Origin: Oscillospiraceae bacterium | GTDB taxonomy: Bacteria > Bacillota > Clostridia > Oscillospirales > Oscillospiraceae | Length of the DNA stretch: 64,000 nt | Direction of reading: 5' to 3' | Assembly (NCBI GenBank): GCA_902778115.1 | Contig: CACYWG010000002.1 | Coordinates: forward strand, 1-64,000 | Made by a program: the position numbers and the translations under genes | Part shown: piece after piece, positions 17,354 to 24,931 of the stretch | Numbering within the stretch: the stretch's first letter is position 1 | Layout of the letters: each line of letters opens with the position of its first letter | Notes under the pieces: model-generated | Database searches by the model: none | Told to the model about the DNA's origin: nothing | What the model saw: the letters and a program-made list of their open reading frames with translations, nothing else

Positions 17354-18435
17354 CAGCGGTCGAGGCAGCTGAAGCAGGGGTCGATGCTGGCGATGATGAG
17401 GCCGGCGTCGGCCACAGTGTTGCCCCGCAGCATGTGCGGCACGGTGGGGGTGTTCTTGTACGAAGGCACATGCACGCTGATGCGGTGGTTGTTGAAGCTG
17501 CCGTCGCCGACGACCATATGGCTGAGCTGGCCGCGCGGGGCCTCGTGCATCTTCACAGCCACGCCTTCCTTGATCTTCACCAGCTTGTTGCCGAGGTTGA
17601 TCGGGCCTTCGGGCAGATTCTCCAGCGCCTGGCGGATGATCTTGATGCTCTCGTAGCACTCGAGCGCGCGGACGACCACGCGGTCGAACACGTCGCCGTT
17701 GGAGCAGACGGGCACGTTGAACTCAAAATCGCCGTAAGCGGAGTAGGGGGAATCGCGGCGCACGTCGATATCGACGCCGGAGGCTCTCGCATGCGGGCCG
17801 ACGGCGCCCATGCGAAGCGCGTCCGCAGTCGTCAGCACGCCGACGCCCTTGGTGCGCATGGCGATGGTCCTGTCGTTGAGGACGATGTCCACGATGCGGT
17901 CGAGCGGCGCTTTCAGCTTGTCCATGGCGGCCAGCAGGTCGCGGCGCAGATCGTCGTCGATATCGCGGCGGGAGCCGCCGATCGTGACCATCGCGTAGTT
18001 GACGCGGTTGCCGGTCATGCGCTCGAGCAGATCCATCACGAGCTCGCGCTCGTCCCAGATGTGCATGAACATGCTGTCATGGCCGATGATGTGGCAGGCG
18101 ATGCCCATCCAGAGGAAGTGAGAGTGGAGACGCTCCAGCTCCGCGGTGATGACGCGGATATAGTCGCCGCGCTTGGGCACCTCGATGCCGTTGATGTCCT
18201 CCACGCACATGGCGTAGGTGAAGGCGTGGGAGTGCGAGCAGATGCCGCACACGCGCTCGACCAGCACCAGGGTCTGGATGCAGTTGCGCTCGGTGGCCAG
18301 CTTCTCGATACCGCGGTGGTTATAGCCGACGAAGACCTCTGCATCCTTGATGACCTCGCCCTCGGTGATCAGCCTGGCGTGGATCGGCTCCTCCAAAGCG
18401 GGATGGTAAGGGCCGATCGGAACGATATAGCTCAT
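17353..18435 (-). CDS. Group 4 [NiFe] hydrogenase large subunit (NuoD/MbhL/EchE-like)
   Basis: The 360-residue catalytic subunit holds both cysteine pairs that bind the Ni-Fe site: L1 RVCGICSHSH (C63, C66) and L2 DPCFSC (C354, C357). It is therefore a true hydrogenase and not a Nuo-type relative. The chain ends three residues after the last cysteine (LDR), so there is no C-terminal extension to be cut by a maturation protease, as reported for some Ech/Coo-type enzymes. Length and sequence fit compact group 4 enzymes that make H2 from ferredoxin. It sits one base after the NuoC-like gene and overlaps hypA. Confidence 0.95.
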   Translation of the reverse strand: MSYIVPIGPYHPALEEPIHARLITEGEVIKDAEVFVGYNHRGIEKLATERNCIQTLVLVERVCGICSHSHAFTYAMCVEDINGIEVPKRGDYIRVITAELERLHSHFLWMGIACHIIGHDSMFMHIWDERELVMDLLERMTGNRVNYAMVTIGGSRRDIDDDLRRDLLAAMDKLKAPLDRIVDIVLNDRTIAMRTKGVGVLTTADALRMGAVGPHARASGVDIDVRRDSPYSAYGDFEFNVPVCSNGDVFDRVVVRALECYESIKIIRQALENLPEGPINLGNKLVKIKEGVAVKMHEAPRGQLSHMVVGDGSFNNHRISVHVPSYKNTPTVPHMLRGNTVADAGLIIASIDPCFSCLDR

Positions 18436-18436
18436 C

Positions 18437-18838
18437 TCATTCCTCCTCCTTGACTTTCTTCATGTTGTCCACGAGTTCGCTCAGGGGCATGACCATGATC
18501 TGGCCCTTCCCCTGGGTCTCCAGCATATCCTCCGGCAGAAACAGCCGCTTGGACATGTCGAGCCCCTCAAACTCGATGCCGAACAGCTCGTTGAGCTCGC
18601 GCTCGGGCCAGCTGGCCGCCGTGTCATAGAGCTCGCTGATCGAGGGCAGCTTCGTCTCGCCGACGACCTGATACCTCTCGATGGCGGGCGGCACGGAGTA
18701 GTCCCAGCTGACCACCGGCTGTCCGTCCTTGTTCAGATAGCCGTGGATCATGACGAGATAACGTCCGGCCTTTTTCATGCGCTCGGCCAGGGGGACGATC
18801 TCGTCCCGGGTGATTTGCGTTACCTTGTTCTCCTGCAT
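18437..18838 (-). CDS. NuoC-like 30-kDa subunit of group 4 hydrogenase (MbhK/EchD-like)
   Basis: The product is 133 residues and soluble. The WPERELNELFGIEFEG stretch near residues 75-90 with the following RLFLPEDM is the complex I 30-kDa signature. It docks onto the large subunit encoded just downstream. I chose the ATG at 18838 because GAGAGGTG is spaced about seven bases from it; a GTG three codons upstream overlaps that site. A 66-base AT-rich spacer with an inverted repeat (CGCTCT/AGAGCG) separates it from hypE; a weak internal promoter or processing site there is possible. Confidence 0.9.
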   Translation of the reverse strand: MQENKVTQITRDEIVPLAERMKKAGRYLVMIHGYLNKDGQPVVSWDYSVPPAIERYQVVGETKLPSISELYDTAASWPERELNELFGIEFEGLDMSKRLFLPEDMLETQGKGQIMVMPLSELVDNMKKVKEEE

Positions 18839-18913
18839 TCCTTTCACCTCTCTATTAACAATTTAACTCTTGCTCTCTATCGACGGCGCTCTGTTGAGAG
18901 CGCGAACGTCCTG

Positions 18914-19912
18914 TCAACAAATTCTCGGCAGCTGCGCGCCGCTGAGCTTCTGCAGGATCCGCCGGCCGCCGAGCGGCGTGCGCAGCGTCACCTTGCCGGG
19001 GAAACGGTCGGTCACGGTGCCGATGACGGCAGCATTTTCACCCTCCGGGCAGGCGCGCATCGCAGCGAGCGCGGTATCCGTGTCCTCGGGCGCGACCACG
19101 CACAGGAGCTTGCCCTCATTGGCGCAGTAGAGCGGGTCGAGGCCCAGCAGCTCGCAGGCGGCCTTGACCTCGCCTCGCACGGGGATCCGCGCCTCCTCCA
19201 GCTCCACGCCCAGCGCGCCGCCCTCCACGAATTCGCACAGGGTCGTCGCCGCGCCGCCGCGCGTCGGATCACGCAGCACGCGCACATTCGCGCCGCTGGA
19301 GAGGATTTTCTCCGCCAGGCCATTCAGGGCAGCGCAGTCGGAACACAAATTACCCTGCATCATGCCGCTGCGCGCGAGCATCACGGCCGTGCCGTGGTCG
19401 CCGACCGTGCCGGAGACCAGCACCTTGTCGCCGGGACGGATAGCCGCGGGCTCCAGGCCGGGATACTTCAGGAAGCCGATGCCGGCGGTGTTGATGTAGA
19501 CCTTGTCGCCGCGGCCGCGCTCGACCACCTTGGTGTCGCCGGTCACGACCTGCACGCCCGCCTTTTGCGCCGCCAGGCGCATCGAATCGAGCACGCGCTC
19601 CAGGTCGCGCATCGGAAAGCCCTCTTCGAGGATCAGCGCGCAGCTGAGATATTTCGGCACGCCGCCGCACATGGCGATATCGTTGACCGTGCCGCAGACG
19701 GCGAGCTTGCCGATGTCCCCGCCCGGGAAAAAGACGGGATCGACCACGAAGCTGTCGGTGGAGAAGACCAGCTGCTCCGCGCCGGGGATCACGGCGCCGT
19801 CGTTCAAAGCCCGCAGCGCGGGATTGTCCAGCGCGGGCAGGATGCTGTTTTCGATCAGGCGGGCGGTCTTTTTGCCGCCGCTGCCATAGTCAAGCGTAAT
19901 GATTTCGTCCAT
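18914..19912 (-). CDS. hypE: Hydrogenase maturation carbamoyl dehydratase HypE
   Basis: The 332-residue enzyme, a PurM-like ATP-dependent protein, turns the carbamoyl group on its last cysteine into thiocyanate for the iron cyanide ligands. It has the N-terminal DYGSGGKKT loop, the FSTDSFVVDP ATP/metal site and ends exactly in PRIC, the essential C-terminal cysteine. It starts one base after the hypD stop. Length is normal and everything needed for activity appears intact. Confidence 0.97.
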   Translation of the reverse strand: MDEIITLDYGSGGKKTARLIENSILPALDNPALRALNDGAVIPGAEQLVFSTDSFVVDPVFFPGGDIGKLAVCGTVNDIAMCGGVPKYLSCALILEEGFPMRDLERVLDSMRLAAQKAGVQVVTGDTKVVERGRGDKVYINTAGIGFLKYPGLEPAAIRPGDKVLVSGTVGDHGTAVMLARSGMMQGNLCSDCAALNGLAEKILSSGANVRVLRDPTRGGAATTLCEFVEGGALGVELEEARIPVRGEVKAACELLGLDPLYCANEGKLLCVVAPEDTDTALAAMRACPEGENAAVIGTVTDRFPGKVTLRTPLGGRRILQKLSGAQLPRIC

Positions 19913-19913
19913 G

Positions 19914-20981
19914 TTACACCGTCTGATATTTATATGCCGCCGCGCAGGCGCCCTCCGAGGACACCATGCAGGGTCCGACCGGATCCTCCGGCGTGCAGCG
20001 TTTGCCGAACAGCGGGCAGCTGTCCGGACGGCAGCGGCCGCAGATCACGTCGCCGCAGCGGCAGCCCGGAGGCCCTTCGGCGGTTTCGACGCGAAGATCG
20101 AACTTTTTCTCCGCATCGAAGGCGGCAAATTCCCCGCGCCAGCCGAGGCCGCTGGCATCGATCTCCCCGAGACCGCGCCAGAGCTCGCGCCGGGGCTCGA
20201 AGCATTCCGCCATCACGCGCTGCGCCAGGCGGTTGCCCGCGGCGCTCACCGCGCGCGGATACGCGTTTTCCAGCCGCGGTTTTCCTTCCGCGAGCTGCCG
20301 CAGGAGAAGATAGATCGCGTGCAAAATTTCCTCCGGCTCAAAGCCGCCCACGACGGCGGGGATGCGGTATTCCTCGGGCAGGAAGCGGAAGGCCTCCGCG
20401 CCGATGATCGTGGCCACATGGCCGGGGCAGAGGAAGCCCTGCACCGCAAAGTCCTCCTGCCGCAGCAGCGCCCGCAGCGCGGGCTCCACCGTTTTGAGCA
20501 TCGACCAGACCGAGAAGTTCGTCACGCCCTGCTCCCGCGCCGTCAGCACGGCGGCGGCGGTGCCGGGGGCGGTGGTCTCAAAGCCGACGCCGAGGAAGAC
20601 GACTTCTTTCTTCGGGTTCTGCCGCGCGATCTCCACCGCGTCGACCGGCGAGTAGACCAGCTCCACCTGCGCGCCCAGGGCGCGGCGGCGGGCCAGGCTG
20701 TCGCCCGGGCGGCTGCCCGGCACGCGCAGCATGTCGCCGTAGCTCGTCACGATCACGCCGGGCTCGCTGCTGAGCGCGAGCACCGCGTCGATAGCCGCGG
20801 CCGGCGTCACGCAGACCGGGCAGCCGGGGCCGCTCAGGAGCTCCACGCCCTCCGGCAGCAGGGATTTGATCCCCGCGCGGGCGATCGACATCGTGTGGGT
20901 GCCGCAGACCTCCATCAGCTTCACGTCCATCCGCGGCAGCGCGCGGATCTTTTCCAGCCAGACTTCCGCTTCAGAGGGCAT
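19914..20981 (-). CDS. hypD: Hydrogenase Fe-ligand assembly protein HypD
   Basis: The 355-residue [4Fe-4S] scaffold assembles the Fe(CN)2CO unit with HypC. Signatures are MEVCGTHTMSI near residue 24, GPGCPVCVTP near residue 53, GFETTAPGTA near residue 136 and CPGHV near 180; the C-terminal third has the clustered cysteines that bind the iron-sulfur cluster (GCRCGDVICGRCRPDSC). The ATG at 20981 falls inside the hypC end, an 11-base overlap; the frame upstream of it is antisense-like sequence. Confidence 0.96.
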   Translation of the reverse strand: MPSEAEVWLEKIRALPRMDVKLMEVCGTHTMSIARAGIKSLLPEGVELLSGPGCPVCVTPAAAIDAVLALSSEPGVIVTSYGDMLRVPGSRPGDSLARRRALGAQVELVYSPVDAVEIARQNPKKEVVFLGVGFETTAPGTAAAVLTAREQGVTNFSVWSMLKTVEPALRALLRQEDFAVQGFLCPGHVATIIGAEAFRFLPEEYRIPAVVGGFEPEEILHAIYLLLRQLAEGKPRLENAYPRAVSAAGNRLAQRVMAECFEPRRELWRGLGEIDASGLGWRGEFAAFDAEKKFDLRVETAEGPPGCRCGDVICGRCRPDSCPLFGKRCTPEDPVGPCMVSSEGACAAAYKYQTV

Positions 20982-21189
20982 CGCGTACTTCCTCCCAGGC
21001 GCCGATGTCCTCCAGCGCCTGCTCCTCCGGCAGCCGTTCGATGGCAAAGCCCGCATGGACGATCACATAGTCGCCGATCTGCGGGTTTTCAATGAAATCC
21101 ACCCGCACCGCGCGGCGCATGCCCAGGGACTCCCCCACGGCCTCTTTGCCCTTGATTTCAATCAGTTTCAGCGGGACCGCCAAACACAT
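20971..21189 (-). CDS. hypC: Hydrogenase maturation chaperone HypC
   Basis: The 72-residue chaperone starts MCLAVPLKL, with the essential Cys2 that holds the Fe(CN)2CO unit on its way from HypD to the large subunit. The OB-like fold and the GDYVIVHAGFAIERL stretch are typical. The start lies 32 bases inside the end of hypF, and its end overlaps hypD. A frame extending ten codons upstream exists but would put the key cysteine away from position 2. Confidence 0.96.
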   Translation of the reverse strand: MCLAVPLKLIEIKGKEAVGESLGMRRAVRVDFIENPQIGDYVIVHAGFAIERLPEEQALEDIGAWEEVRDAL

Positions 21190-23422
21190 GATCCGTTTCC
21201 TCCAAATAAGCTTCGGCAATCATCAGCTGGCCGAGGGACAGGCCCTCGTCGTTGGCCGAAACTCTCTGATGCCGCCAGACGCGAAAGCCCTCTTTTTCGA
21301 GCGCCGCCGGCAGCTTCGTCATCAATATCATATTCTGGAACGTGCCGCCCGAGAGCGCAACGTCACAGATCTTCGTCTTTTCCCTGGCCGCCAGACAGAG
21401 CCGGACGGCCATCGCAATGAGGGTGTTGTGAAAGCGCCCGGCGATCTCCGCCGTCGGCACGAGCGCGTCCCGCTCCGCTGCGATCGCGCGGATCATCGGC
21501 CGCCAGTCAAAGCGCAGGGGCTCGCCCTCAAGGACGATCGGGTACTCGCCCTCCGTCTCCGCCGCCGCAGCCTCCAGCAGCACAGCGCCCTGTCCCTCAT
21601 AGGAGGCGAGGCTCTTGATGCCGAGGAGGGCGGCCACGCCGTCGAAGAGACGGCCCATGCCGGAGCTTTCCGGGCAGTTGAGCCCGCCTGCGAGCATTTT
21701 TTCATATAGCGCAGCACCGGGGATCGCGGAAGCGTCAAGGCCGGATTCCGTCAGCAGCGCGAAGGCCACGCGGTCGAGCTCCTTCGTCGCCCGGTCGCCG
21801 CCGATCAGCGGGATCGGCCGGATCGAGCCGAAGCGCTCATAGCCGCTATAGTCCCCGATGAGGCATTCGCCGCCCCAGGTCGTGCCGTCGTCGCCGTAGC
21901 CCGTGCCGTCCCAGACGAGGCCGATCACCGGCCGGGTCAGGCCGTTGTCCGCCATGCAGGCGGCCAGGTGGGCGTGGTGGTGCTGCACCGGCAGGACGGG
22001 GATCCCTTCCGCCTCGCCCCGCTCGAGAGCATAGGCGGTGGAGAGATAATCCGGGTGCTTGTCGCAGACGAGCAGCGCCGGCCGGATATCGAACAGGCGC
22101 TCAAAATGCCGGATCTGCGCAGTATAGTGCTCGTAGGTCTCGATATTTTTCAGATCGCCGATGTGCTGCGAGGAAAACACGCTGCTCTCGCGCGAGAGGC
22201 TGAAGCTCGCCTTCTGCTCGGCGCCGCAGGCGAGGATCGGCCGCAGCGCCCGCCCCATCTGCAGCGGGAAGGGCACATAGCCGCGGCTGCGGCGGGCGAA
22301 ATATTCCTTCCCGCCCAGGACCCAGCAGAGCGAATCGTCGCAGCGGGTCTGGATCTCGCGGTCATGCAGCAGGAAGCCGTCGGCAATGCCGTGCAGCTTT
22401 TCGATCGCCTCCGCGTTTTTGAACAGGATCGGCGTATCGGACAGGTTCGCGCTCGTCATCACCAGCGCGTCGATGTCCGTGCCAAACAGCAGGATATGCA
22501 GCGGCGTATAGGGCAGCATCACGCCGAGATAGCCGTTTTCGCTCAGATGCTCTAGCCCGGGCGCGCGTTTGTGCAGCAGCACGATGGGCTTGTGGAAGCT
22601 CTCGAGCACTTTGGCCTCTTCCTCGCTGACGAAACAGAGTTTCCTGGCGCAGGCCGTATCGCGGCACATGACCGCAAAGGGTTTTTCGTCGCGCTGCTTG
22701 CGGCGGCGCAGCGTCCGCGCGATGGCGGGATCGTCGCAGCGGCAGGCCAGGTGCATACCGCCGAGGCCCTTGACCGCGATGATTTTTCCCTCTTTCAGGG
22801 CCGCGCGGGCAAGCTCGATCGCGTCGCCGGGGACTTCCTTCCCCTCGGCGTCCAGATAGAAGACCCGCGGGCCGCAGACCGGGCAGCAGTCCGGCTGGGC
22901 GTGATAGCGGCGGTCTTCGATGTCGTGGTATTCGCGGTCGCAGTCCGGGCACATCGGGAAGCCGCTCATCGAGGTCCGCGCCCGGTCATAGGGCAGATCC
23001 TTGATGATCGTAAAACGCGGGCCGCAGTTGGTGCAGTTGATGAAGGGATAGCGATAGCGCCGGTCGGCGGGATCGAGCAGCTCGCGGCGGCAGTCGTCGC
23101 AGATACCGATATCCGGGGAGATGAGGGTGTTTCGCAGCTCCTCGGTGCGGCTTTTCCGGATCTCAAAGCCCTGAAAATGCTTCAGCTCCGGACTGTAGCT
23201 CGTCTCGACGCGCTCGATGAGCGCCAGCTTCGGCGCGCGCGCCGGAATATCCGCCACGAAGCGCGAAAGCTCTTCTCGCTCGCCCTCCAGCTCCAGCTCC
23301 ACGCCGGAGGAGGTGTTCTTGATGAAACCGCTGAGCCGGTACTCGCGCACCAGCTTATGGATAAAGGGCCGGAAGCCGACGCCCTGGACGATCCCGTGTA
23401 TGTTGACTTTTGCTCTTTCCAC
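21158..23422 (-). CDS. hypF: Carbamoyltransferase HypF
   Basis: The 754-residue enzyme makes carbamoyl-AMP and loads HypE. Domains in order: acylphosphatase (about 3-90, VQGVGFRPFIHKL), two zinc fingers (CDDCRRELLDP and CTNCGPRF near 105-135, CPDCDREYHDI and CCPVCGP near 155-185), YrdC-like (about 195-370), and Kae1-like transferase with the metal-binding HHHAHLAACMAD. The GTG at 23422 gives the usual N-terminus; a TTG 15 codons upstream lacks a ribosome site. It is the first gene of the cluster. Confidence 0.95.
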   Translation of the reverse strand: MERAKVNIHGIVQGVGFRPFIHKLVREYRLSGFIKNTSSGVELELEGEREELSRFVADIPARAPKLALIERVETSYSPELKHFQGFEIRKSRTEELRNTLISPDIGICDDCRRELLDPADRRYRYPFINCTNCGPRFTIIKDLPYDRARTSMSGFPMCPDCDREYHDIEDRRYHAQPDCCPVCGPRVFYLDAEGKEVPGDAIELARAALKEGKIIAVKGLGGMHLACRCDDPAIARTLRRRKQRDEKPFAVMCRDTACARKLCFVSEEEAKVLESFHKPIVLLHKRAPGLEHLSENGYLGVMLPYTPLHILLFGTDIDALVMTSANLSDTPILFKNAEAIEKLHGIADGFLLHDREIQTRCDDSLCWVLGGKEYFARRSRGYVPFPLQMGRALRPILACGAEQKASFSLSRESSVFSSQHIGDLKNIETYEHYTAQIRHFERLFDIRPALLVCDKHPDYLSTAYALERGEAEGIPVLPVQHHHAHLAACMADNGLTRPVIGLVWDGTGYGDDGTTWGGECLIGDYSGYERFGSIRPIPLIGGDRATKELDRVAFALLTESGLDASAIPGAALYEKMLAGGLNCPESSGMGRLFDGVAALLGIKSLASYEGQGAVLLEAAAAETEGEYPIVLEGEPLRFDWRPMIRAIAAERDALVPTAEIAGRFHNTLIAMAVRLCLAAREKTKICDVALSGGTFQNMILMTKLPAALEKEGFRVWRHQRVSANDEGLSLGQLMIAEAYLEETDHVFGGPAETD

Positions 23423-23491
23423 GATTCCCCGGCGCCCTTCCCGACGGAGCCCTCCCGGCTTCGTCAAAAATCAGACAATAATACAGTTATC

Positions 23492-23520
23492 ATTTTACCG
23501 CATCTTCCCCCCATTATCAA
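23492..23520 (-). promoter_or_regulatory. Promoter of the hyp-hydrogenase-antiporter operon
   Basis: On the minus strand TTGATA (23515-23520) and TAAAAT (23492-23497) are spaced by exactly 17 bases, about 70 bases ahead of hypF. No other good promoter was found before the terminator at 9601, which fits one transcript of about 13.9 kb. Confidence 0.65.
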
Positions 23521-23560
23521 GTCTTATTCTCTCCTTTTCCCATGAAATCCCTGTTAAGAA

Positions 23561-23585
23561 ACAGCCCCGGTTTCACCGGGGCTGT
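23561..23585 (-). terminator. Intrinsic terminator of ypeB
   Basis: The stem ACAGCCCCGG / CCGGGGCTGT with loop TTTCA (plus-strand reading) starts right after the ypeB stop codon. On the minus strand it is followed by TTTCTT. It isolates ypeB from the hydrogenase operon promoter just beyond. Confidence 0.85.
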
Positions 23586-23587
23586 TT

Positions 23588-24865
23588 TCAGCCGATCATA
23601 ATTTCCTGCTGTTTGCCGGATTGCGCGTTCACATAGACGCGCACGCGTTTTCCGCCGTCGTCCAGGCAGTCCAGCTCATAGCAGGCGACGCTCTGCCCGT
23701 CCGCCCCGGCGATCGTCACGCGCCGTACATGGCGCAGATGCAGCGCCTCCGGGACCGCCGCCTTTGCCTCTTCCTCGGAGAATGGCCATTCGCCCGTCTC
23801 CGTTTCTCCGCCTGCGGCGCTCAGATCCAGCGCGCAGATCGATCCGTCGTCCAACGCGATGCCGACCGCGATCTCGTGATCCAAGCCTGTCACGCCGTCG
23901 GTCTCGGCGCTGCCGCGCAGCTCCAGAACGTTCCCGCGCCGCGCGCTCTCTTCCCAGCGCAGGCCATCATAGCCCAGCGCGCGCAGCGCTTCCTCCGCGG
24001 CGGCCTTCGCCTCGTCGTCGCTGATCCTGCTCTCGCTGACCAGGCGCGAATCCCGCAGGCTCTCGACGCCGGCTGCCGTCACCGTGACGGTCCTGCCATC
24101 CTGCGTCAGCAGCAGCCGCCCCTGATCCTCGGCCCTTGCCGCGATCTCGAGTTCCTCCGGGCCGCATTGCAAAAGCGCGGCCGCCTGCTCCCTCGCCTGC
24201 GCCTCATCCACAGGCTCCGCCTGCTGTTTTTCCTGCGCGGAATACTGCCCGTGATAGCTCAGCTCCTGCGCCGCCGGGAAACTGCGCGCATAATCGCCCA
24301 GGCGCGCGCTCAGAAAGCTGGGCGCCTCGTCAAGGATGTTGGCCACCTGCTTTTCGCGGCTGTCCATGGTCAGGATCCCGTCGCGAAGCTCCCCGTGCAT
24401 GCCGCGCAGGCTCTCCGCCAGCTCCGACGCCGTATCGGAGAGCGCAACGAGATTGCCGCGCTGCTCCTCGCTCAGGCCCTGCTCCGCCGCCTCGCGGCAG
24501 AGGGTGTAGGCATAGTCGCCGCTCAGGCTGATGAAGCGCTTGAGTTCCTCCATCTCCACCGTTGAGAACGGCAGCGCGGACAGCGCCGTGCCGGCGCGCC
24601 CGGCGTCGGCGTAGATTTCGGCGCAGACCTTGGCGCACATGGGCCCATCCCCGGCGTAGCGGCTTTTTTCGAGCGAAGCGCTCAGATCGTTCAGCGCGCC
24701 GACGGTCTCCTCAAAGGCGCGGTCGGCGTCGACGGCCGTCTGACGGCGGTAGGCCTGCAGATGTCCCCAGCACACGGCGGAAAACAGGCTCAGCCCGACC
24801 AGCGCCGCTGCGGAAAAGCTCAGTGTCCGCACCAGGGCGCGGCGGGACAGTTTACGTTTGGACAT
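23588..24865 (-). CDS. ypeB: Germination/sporulation protein YpeB
   Basis: The 425-residue protein has one N-terminal membrane helix (about 12-35), a long helical extracytoplasmic part and a C-terminal half with PepSY-type repeats (DDEAKAAAEEALRALGY and SEEEAKAAVPEALHL). This is the architecture and length of YpeB, which in spore formers protects and regulates the cortex-lytic enzyme SleB. SleB is normally encoded next to it but is absent here. I chose ATG 24865 with AGAGGTGAT ahead. That ribosome site forms one arm of a hairpin between gltX and this gene. Its presence supports an endospore-forming lineage. Confidence 0.88.
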   Translation of the reverse strand: MSKRKLSRRALVRTLSFSAAALVGLSLFSAVCWGHLQAYRRQTAVDADRAFEETVGALNDLSASLEKSRYAGDGPMCAKVCAEIYADAGRAGTALSALPFSTVEMEELKRFISLSGDYAYTLCREAAEQGLSEEQRGNLVALSDTASELAESLRGMHGELRDGILTMDSREKQVANILDEAPSFLSARLGDYARSFPAAQELSYHGQYSAQEKQQAEPVDEAQAREQAAALLQCGPEELEIAARAEDQGRLLLTQDGRTVTVTAAGVESLRDSRLVSESRISDDEAKAAAEEALRALGYDGLRWEESARRGNVLELRGSAETDGVTGLDHEIAVGIALDDGSICALDLSAAGGETETGEWPFSEEEAKAAVPEALHLRHVRRVTIAGADGQSVACYELDCLDDGGKRVRVYVNAQSGKQQEIMIG

Positions 24866-24875
24866 GAAAAAATCA

Positions 24876-24907
24876 CCTCTGTTGGGACTTATTTTTCCCA
24901 ACAGAGG
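24876..24907 (-). terminator. Hairpin between gltX and ypeB that also contains the ypeB ribosome site
   Basis: Perfect 11-bp arms (CCTCTGTTGGG and complement, 24876-24886 and 24897-24907) with a 10-base loop lie after the gltX stop. On the minus strand the second arm is followed by TGATTTTTTC, a T-run. AGAGG at the end of that arm is the likely ypeB Shine-Dalgarno. Confidence 0.75.
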
Positions 24908-24931
24908 CGATACTATGTGTAAATCCCGGGA

